NCBI GenBank assembly: GCA_964638245.1
Contig: CAZWZG010000115.1
Coordinates: 1 to 10,160, forward strand
Source of the DNA: CAZWZG01 sp964638245
GTDB taxonomy: Bacteria > Pseudomonadota > Alphaproteobacteria > Rhodobacterales > Rhodobacteraceae
DNA: 10,160 nucleotides
Direction of reading: 5' to 3'
Part shown: positions 6,475 through 10,160 of the stretch, piece after piece
Layout: each line of letters begins with the position of its first letter
Position numbering within the stretch: the stretch's first letter is position 1
The notes under the pieces: model-generated
What the model was told of the DNA's origin: nothing
Seen by the model: the letters and a program-made list of their open reading frames with translations, nothing else
Databases searched by the model: none
Made by a program: the position numbers and the translations under genes

Positions 6475-7375
6475 CAGGCCGCGCGGGCGCCTTCAGCAAG
6501 CGTGGCCAGCTTGGCCCATGCGATCTCAGGATCGACGGCGCCGAAGCCTGCGAAGGTGCCAAAGCCACAATCCGATCCGGCGATGACTCGATCCGATCCG
6601 ACGATGTCGGTAAAGCGTTGAATACGCTGAGAAACAAGCTCGGGATGCTCGACGAAGTTCGTCGTCGTATCGACCACGCCGGGAACCAGAACCTTGTCGT
6701 CGGGAATGTCGCCCGCCCGATCCTTGAAAACCGTCCATTCATGCCCGTGGCGCGGGTTCGACGTCTCAAACAGCACATAACGGGCCTTGGCCCTCATCAG
6801 GGTGTCGAACATTGTCGCCATAGGAATGTCACAGACATGCGGCCCTTCATAGTTGCCCCAGCAGATGTGGATCCGCACCTTGTCAGCGGGAACATCGCTG
6901 AGCGCATGGTTCANNNNNNNNNNNNNNNNNNNNNNNNNNNNNNNNNNNNNNNNNNNNNNNNNNNNNNNNNNNNNNNNNNNNNNNNNNNNNNNNNNNNNNN
7001 NNNNNNNNNNNNNGACTTCACTTCGCCCACACACATCGGACGCGCGTATTGCGGCGTGCCGCCGTCATTGGCGAGACGTTCAAGAAAGCTTGGGAACATC
7101 TTGAGATCGGCTGGCGCATTGCGCGGGCTGTCGCCGTCAAAGCCGGTGTAGCGGTCCTTGACGTAGGTTGCGTAGCTGATCTTGGAGGTTTCACCGTCCG
7201 AGACGATATCGATCCCCGCGGCGGCCTGTTTGCCGACCAGCATTGCAACGTGATCAGTCATGATTTTATCAAATTTCTCAAGGTTATAGTCCTCGCCTCG
7301 CTCTCGGGCGAAGAGCTGGTCGACGACCTCTTGCGAACGGGGCAAACTGCCCACGTGGGTTGATTTTACGGCCAT
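6474..7375 (-). CDS. Cobalamin-independent methionine synthase II-type (MetE C-terminal-like) enzyme, interrupted by an assembly gap
   Basis: One gene split by the N run at 6914-7013. The N-terminal part (7014-7375, about 120 residues) has 'STHVGSLPRS' near residue 5 and 'AAGIDIVSDGETSK' near 51-65. The C-terminal part (6474-6913, about 146 residues) is in a different frame relative to the Ns and carries the likely zinc ligands: H and C in 'RIHICWGNYEGPH', E in 'LFETSNPRHGHEW', and C in 'SDCGFGTFAGFG'. Members of this family are about 365-375 residues, so some 100 residues are missing and the real gap is probably nearer 300 bases than 100. Relatives transfer methyl groups to homocysteine, or alkyl groups to thiols as in epoxyalkane:coenzyme M transferase; this stand-alone form need not make methionine. 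Two adjacent ATGs (7378 and 7375) follow GGGAGG at 7381-7386. The second, 5 bases away, is better spaced than the first, 2 bases away. Confidence 0.88.
6914..7013. other. Assembly gap (100 N) inside the MetE-like gene
   Basis: Exactly 100 consecutive N, the conventional filler for a scaffold gap of unknown size. Both flanks encode parts of the same protein in the same orientation, which supports the scaffolding. The frame change across the gap means nothing biologically. Confidence 0.98.
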
Positions 7376-7393
7376 CATTTCCTCCCGAAATTG

Positions 7394-7437
7394 GCGATCG
7401 GTATCGCGTCGGTATCACGTCGGTATTACGTCGGTGC
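7394..7437. repeat. Four tandem copies of an 11-bp motif in the leader of the MetE-like gene
   Basis: Units begin at 7394, 7405, 7416 and 7427. Each of the first three ends in TCGGTAT and the last reads TACGTCGGTGC. The middle two differ at one position (CGCGTCGGTAT, CACGTCGGTAT). An 11-bp period is about one helical turn, so each copy faces the same side of DNA. The array ends eight bases before the Shine-Dalgarno of the MetE-like gene and lies in the only sizeable spacer (84 bp) of this gene group. It could be an operator array or a small replication-slippage repeat. Confidence 0.75.
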
Positions 7438-7462
7438 CACCGAACGCTTCAGTTATCATGTG

Positions 7463-8095
7463 TTAATCTGTCAGCCCAGCCGTGTCCGCCTTTTTCGCCA
7501 TCAGCACCGTGTGAAAGTCCGCGCGCGGATCTTCGGCCATGAAAGCGGTCATCGTTAGACCGGCATCTTCAAGCCTTTGGGCGTACTCGGCGGGCGAGAG
7601 CGACGCGTGATAGACGGTTTCGCCGCCGACGATGCCCGTGACCTCTCCTGCTTTGTGCCCCACCGTGACCATCAGACGCCCCTCAGGAGAAAGATGCGCC
7701 GCCAGCTGAGGGATCGTGGCACGTTGTTCGTCGGGTGTCAGGTGAAAGAAACTGTCCCAGGCAACGATACCGTCGAAGGTCTCGCCCAGATCGAGCGTGC
7801 GCATGTCCGCCACCCGCCAGTCCCCGTCGGGCCAGCGGGTGCGCGCGATGGTGAGCATCGCTTCGGAGAAGTCGGCACCCGTCACGCGGAACCCTTCGCC
7901 GCGCAGCCACGCCGCGATCGGCTCGCCTGCGCCACAGCCAAGGTCGAGCACCTTGGCCCCGCGCGGCAAGGCGTCCCCGAACGTGGCGAGCCAGCGCGCC
8001 TCGAAGAAGCTGCGCGAACGGGCGGTGTCATAGGCCTCGGCCTGCCGGTCGTAGACGGCGCGCGTGCCACCCGGATCTGGTGTCAGGCTGCCCAT
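7463..8095 (-). CDS. Class I SAM-dependent methyltransferase
   Basis: A 210-residue soluble methyltransferase with a Rossmann-like fold. 'AVYDRQAEAYDTARS' at 13-27 is the usual N-terminal helix. Motif I is 'VLDLGCGAGEP' at 49-59, the acidic loop is 'VTGADFSEAML' at 71-81, motif II is 'WRVADMRTLDL' at 93-103, and 'FDGIVAWDSFFHLT' at 107-120 is motif post-II. The aromatic pair in 'DSFFHLT' is typical of small-molecule methyltransferases. The ATG at 8095 lies inside the cupin gene, overlapping its end by 13 bases, with AGGAG just upstream, so translation is likely coupled. Its substrate is unknown; with a MetE-like methyl/alkyl-transfer enzyme next door, it may belong to the same methylation or demethylation route. 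Confidence 0.92.
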   Translation of the reverse strand: MGSLTPDPGGTRAVYDRQAEAYDTARSRSFFEARWLATFGDALPRGAKVLDLGCGAGEPIAAWLRGEGFRVTGADFSEAMLTIARTRWPDGDWRVADMRTLDLGETFDGIVAWDSFFHLTPDEQRATIPQLAAHLSPEGRLMVTVGHKAGEVTGIVGGETVYHASLSPAEYAQRLEDAGLTMTAFMAEDPRADFHTVLMAKKADTAGLTD

Positions 8096-8769
8096 GTCGC
8101 TCCTGGCGCGTCGTCGGTTGTCACAACCCGGTAAAGCGCCGCTTCTCCGGACATGGACGGGCTGATCGAGTAGGGCGTTCCGGCCGGTACAAGGGCGGTG
8201 TCGCCGGGCGCCAGACGCTCATCCCGGTTGCCCGCGACAAAGGCCCAGTGGCCTTTGACCGGCATCAGAACGGTCGGCTTGTCCGAGGTGATGGGGCCTT
8301 CTGGCGAGGATGGGCGCGTCAGGAAATCGACCTCGAAGCCGGGTTTGTCACGGATGACGGCGTTTTCGCCGATCACGGGCGTGGGCGTTTTGTCCGAGAG
8401 CGCGACCAGATCCCAGTATCGGCGCACATAGCCGCCAACGACCTCGCGTGTCGTGGGTTCGGGATACGCCTTGAGCTGCTCGTCCGTCAGAAGCGGCATC
8501 GGGCCGATGCCATCGGGCAGTCTTTCGCCCTTCTTGGTGTCATAAAGCTTGCCCTTCTCGGACAGGACCAGCCCGTGGTCACGGGCATCCTCGATCACCT
8601 GCGGGGCCCAGATCACGCCGCCCCCGGCATCGTCACCGCCAAGGATGGCCATGATCATTCCGTAGTCTTCGCCGATGTTTTCGAAGCCCCGGAAAATACC
8701 CGTTGGGATGTTGAAGATATCGCCTTCTTCAAGCACGACCTCACCCGCATCGCCCCAACGCCCCCAGAA
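8083..8769 (-). CDS. Double-cupin (bicupin) protein, 5' end lost in assembly gap
   Basis: The last 228 residues of a two-cupin protein; the start lies in the N run. The first cupin, already under way at the gap, shows 'GEVVLEEGDIFNIPTGIFRG' at visible residues 9-28, then 'ENIGEDYGMIMAILGGDD' at 30-47. The second shows 'VLMPVKGHWAFVAG' at 167-180 and 'LAPGDTALVPAGTPYSISPS' at 186-205. Cupins of this layout include ring-cleavage-type dioxygenases and isomerases as well as binding proteins. In the second cupin few of the classic metal-binding histidines remain (only H174 stands out), so it may be structural. The metal-binding region of the first cupin would be partly in the gap. The stop overlaps the methyltransferase start. 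An apparent in-frame fusion to the DUF6653 gene across the Ns is an artefact. Confidence 0.82.
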   Translation of the reverse strand, partial: FWGRWGDAGEVVLEEGDIFNIPTGIFRGFENIGEDYGMIMAILGGDDAGGGVIWAPQVIEDARDHGLVLSEKGKLYDTKKGERLPDGIGPMPLLTDEQLKAYPEPTTREVVGGYVRRYWDLVALSDKTPTPVIGENAVIRDKPGFEVDFLTRPSSPEGPITSDKPTVLMPVKGHWAFVAGNRDERLAPGDTALVPAGTPYSISPSMSGEAALYRVVTTDDAPGATWAA

Positions 8770-8869
8770 NNNNNNNNNNNNNNNNNNNNNNNNNNNNNNN
8801 NNNNNNNNNNNNNNNNNNNNNNNNNNNNNNNNNNNNNNNNNNNNNNNNNNNNNNNNNNNNNNNNNNNNN
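8770..8869. other. Assembly gap (100 N) between DUF6653 and cupin genes
   Basis: Exactly 100 consecutive N. The left flank encodes the middle and end of a cupin protein and the right flank the first part of a small membrane protein. The gap hides the end of one gene, the start of the other and any spacer; its true length is unknown but probably exceeds 100 bases. Confidence 0.98.
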
Positions 8870-9249
8870 GCGAGCGCCCAGAGGCCGTAGATCATCGGCG
8901 CGAGGCCGAGCATCGAAAGGGCCGTGAAAATATTGGCGGCGCGGATGTGGTGGGCCGGGATCGCCACGCGATTGCGCGCGAGGAACCAGCGCTCGCCAAG
9001 GACGCCAAGGCTCATCCAGGTGTCGTAGTCCTTGGGCGCAGGAAAGGCGCGGGGGTTGAGCCAGGTCCAGGCGAGAATTGCGGCGACGGGGATCAGGACC
9101 CAGGCGCCGAACCATGTGCGCGCGTAGATCGCGAAGATGAGAAGCGGGCCGATGATGACGCGGGTCCAGCCGCTCCATGGGTTGGCGTGGCGGGTCCACG
9201 TGGCGTCGTCCATGCCCATCAGGCGCTCGGTGGTGGCGTAAAGGTCCAT
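8870..9249 (-). CDS. DUF6653-type small membrane protein, 3' end lost in assembly gap
   Basis: The first 126 residues of a small membrane protein. The opening 'ERLMGMDDATWTRHANPWSG' (8-27) matches my recollection of DUF6653 proteins, which are about 150 residues. Predicted membrane segments lie at about 30-43, 47-64 and 106-124. Between them is a soluble stretch with 'WLNPRAFPAP' (63-72) and 'VLGERWFLARNRVAIPAHH' (83-101). The function of the family is unknown. The ATG at 9249 overlaps the stop of the SnoaL-like gene by one base (TGATG), so the two are translationally coupled. About 25 residues and the stop are probably missing in the gap. Confidence 0.8.
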
Positions 9250-10160
9250 CAGCCCGTGCTCAGAAGGATCTGTTTCCAGATCGCGGTTTCGTCATAGACG
9301 GTGAATTCGCGGCGCAACCCGCGCGGGCCGAATTCGGCGTGGGACAATCCGAGCACGTAGACCTCGGCACCCGTGGGACGGCCGAGCGCGCCCCAACCGG
9401 TGTGTTTGCCATGCAGGCTCCACCGCAGCGCAGCGCGCGGCGGCATCATGGGGTCTTCGTTGCCGATCCGGTGGTGGATCGTGAAGGTGGCATCCGGCAG
9501 CGCGGCGCGCAGGCCCATCCAATGGGTGTCGACGGAGCGCCAGCCAAAGCCGGTTTCGCCGCCGGGATATTCGGTCTGTACGGCGCGGTCGTATTCGCGT
9601 TCGACCACGGCCATGTCGCCCTGCATCATGCTGGTCAAAATATCAGCGAACCTTGCGCCCCATTCGTTGTCATTGCCCGTGCCATTGTACGGGCCCGGCT
9701 TGTCAGTCTTGGGGGTCAGCGGGCGCACGCAGTTGTCCGGGCCGCCTTCGCGCTCGATAAGGTCGGCGGCGTAATCCTTGGCGTCCAACCCCAGCTGTCG
9801 CACAATTGCGGTCTGGTCGCGGATCAGCCATTCATCGTTGATCTGGTTATTGATCGCGTGACAGTCGGCGATGATGCGGTATTGCAGCTTTTTGCCGGTC
9901 GCCTTGCCATAGACGCCATCGCCCGTGTGCGTGGCCGTGGAAATGATCCGGTGCGAGCTGAGCATCCCCTCTTCCGGGGTTCCCGACCAGATCACGTCCT
10001 CACCCAAAAGCTGGCGGTCGGGGAATTCGGCGAGGGTGGCCATGGTGGCCCCGATGACGGTCTGGTTGCCGATCACCACCGACGCGGGCGAGCGGACGAC
10101 GATGTCGGGTGAGTAATAGTCGTGCAGCGTAGCGATGCCGCGGTCTTCCCAGATCTCTTT
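9249..10160 (-). CDS. Tandem SnoaL-like (NTF2-fold) protein, 5' end outside window
   Basis: 303 residues are visible and the frame stays open to the right edge, so the start lies outside. An internal GTG at 10079 is unlikely to be the start, because the preceding residues ('KEIWEDRGIATLHDYYSPDI') already look like a SnoaL/ester-cyclase N-terminal helix and strand. Two NTF2-like domains appear. The first runs over about visible residues 1-135 ('LLGEDVIWSG', 'LSSHRIISTATHTG', 'YRIIADCHAINNQINDEWLI'). The second runs over about 170-300 ('MMQGDMAVVEREYDRAV', 'MGLRAALPDATFTIHHRIG', 'RWSLHGKHTGWG', 'VLGLSHAEFG', 'REFTVYDETAIWKQILL'). SnoaL-like proteins include polyketide cyclases, isomerases and hydratases, with active-site Asp/His pockets; many are uncharacterised. 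It is the most upstream gene of the second leftward group visible here. Confidence 0.83.
   Translation of the reverse strand, partial: KEIWEDRGIATLHDYYSPDIVVRSPASVVIGNQTVIGATMATLAEFPDRQLLGEDVIWSGTPEEGMLSSHRIISTATHTGDGVYGKATGKKLQYRIIADCHAINNQINDEWLIRDQTAIVRQLGLDAKDYAADLIEREGGPDNCVRPLTPKTDKPGPYNGTGNDNEWGARFADILTSMMQGDMAVVEREYDRAVQTEYPGGETGFGWRSVDTHWMGLRAALPDATFTIHHRIGNEDPMMPPRAALRWSLHGKHTGWGALGRPTGAEVYVLGLSHAEFGPRGLRREFTVYDETAIWKQILLSTG

Noticed and set aside
6474..7378. MetE-like gene as a frameshifted pseudogene
   Set aside because: The frame change coincides with an N run of arbitrary length, and both halves are otherwise well conserved.
8080..10112. Plus-strand open frames at 8080-9297 and 9177-10112
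   Set aside because: They are antisense to the cupin, DUF6653 and SnoaL-like genes, one runs through the Ns, and neither resembles a known family.

Overview
The window looks like a piece of a high-GC alphaproteobacterial genome, probably a marine Rhodobacterales (Roseobacter-type) member. The evidence is codon use, tight operons with one-base stop/start overlaps, and the mix of protein families: DppB-type ABC transporter, phytanoyl-CoA dioxygenases, DUF6653, SnoaL-like and MetE-like proteins. No rRNA or marker gene is present, so the taxon is an inference. The sequence is a scaffold. Two runs of exactly 100 N (6914-7013 and 8770-8869) are assembly gaps, and three genes are damaged only because of them.

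Region 1 (1-4945), leftward operon. From right to left it encodes a phytanoyl-CoA dioxygenase (PhyH) family oxygenase (3990-4829), an UlaG-like metallo-beta-lactamase-fold protein whose first metal motif is degenerate (3301-3981), a periplasmic family-5 solute-binding protein with a signal peptide (1493-3226), a second, clearly different PhyH oxygenase (670-1437), and the N-terminal two thirds of a DppB-type ABC permease running off the left edge (1-608). The spacers on both sides of the binding-protein gene, and the one before the permease gene, contain GC-rich inverted repeats. A divergent AraC-family regulator (4946-5788, TTG start) shares an AT-rich 116-bp promoter region with the operon. 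Together this reads as a regulated uptake and oxidative catabolism unit for one unknown organic solute. The binding protein's C-terminus and the ChbR-like layout of the regulator weakly favour a glycoside or oligosaccharide-type substrate over a peptide.

Region 2 (5785-10160), a second leftward group. From right to left it encodes a tandem SnoaL-like/NTF2-fold protein (5' end outside the window), a DUF6653 membrane protein (3' end in a gap), a double-cupin protein (5' end in the same gap), a class I SAM-dependent methyltransferase, a cobalamin-independent methionine synthase II-type (MetE C-terminal-like) enzyme interrupted by the other gap, and a small alpha/beta hydrolase. Most junctions overlap by 1 or 13 bases. 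The exception is an 84-bp spacer before the MetE-like gene, which contains four tandem copies of an 11-bp motif. The group looks like an uncharacterised catabolic or methyl/alkyl-transfer pathway.

The two groups meet tail to tail at 5785-5788, where the regulator and the hydrolase share a CTAG that supplies both stop codons. I see no tRNA, rRNA, CRISPR, transposase or phage gene. The long open frames on the strand opposite the real genes are GC-driven shadows.
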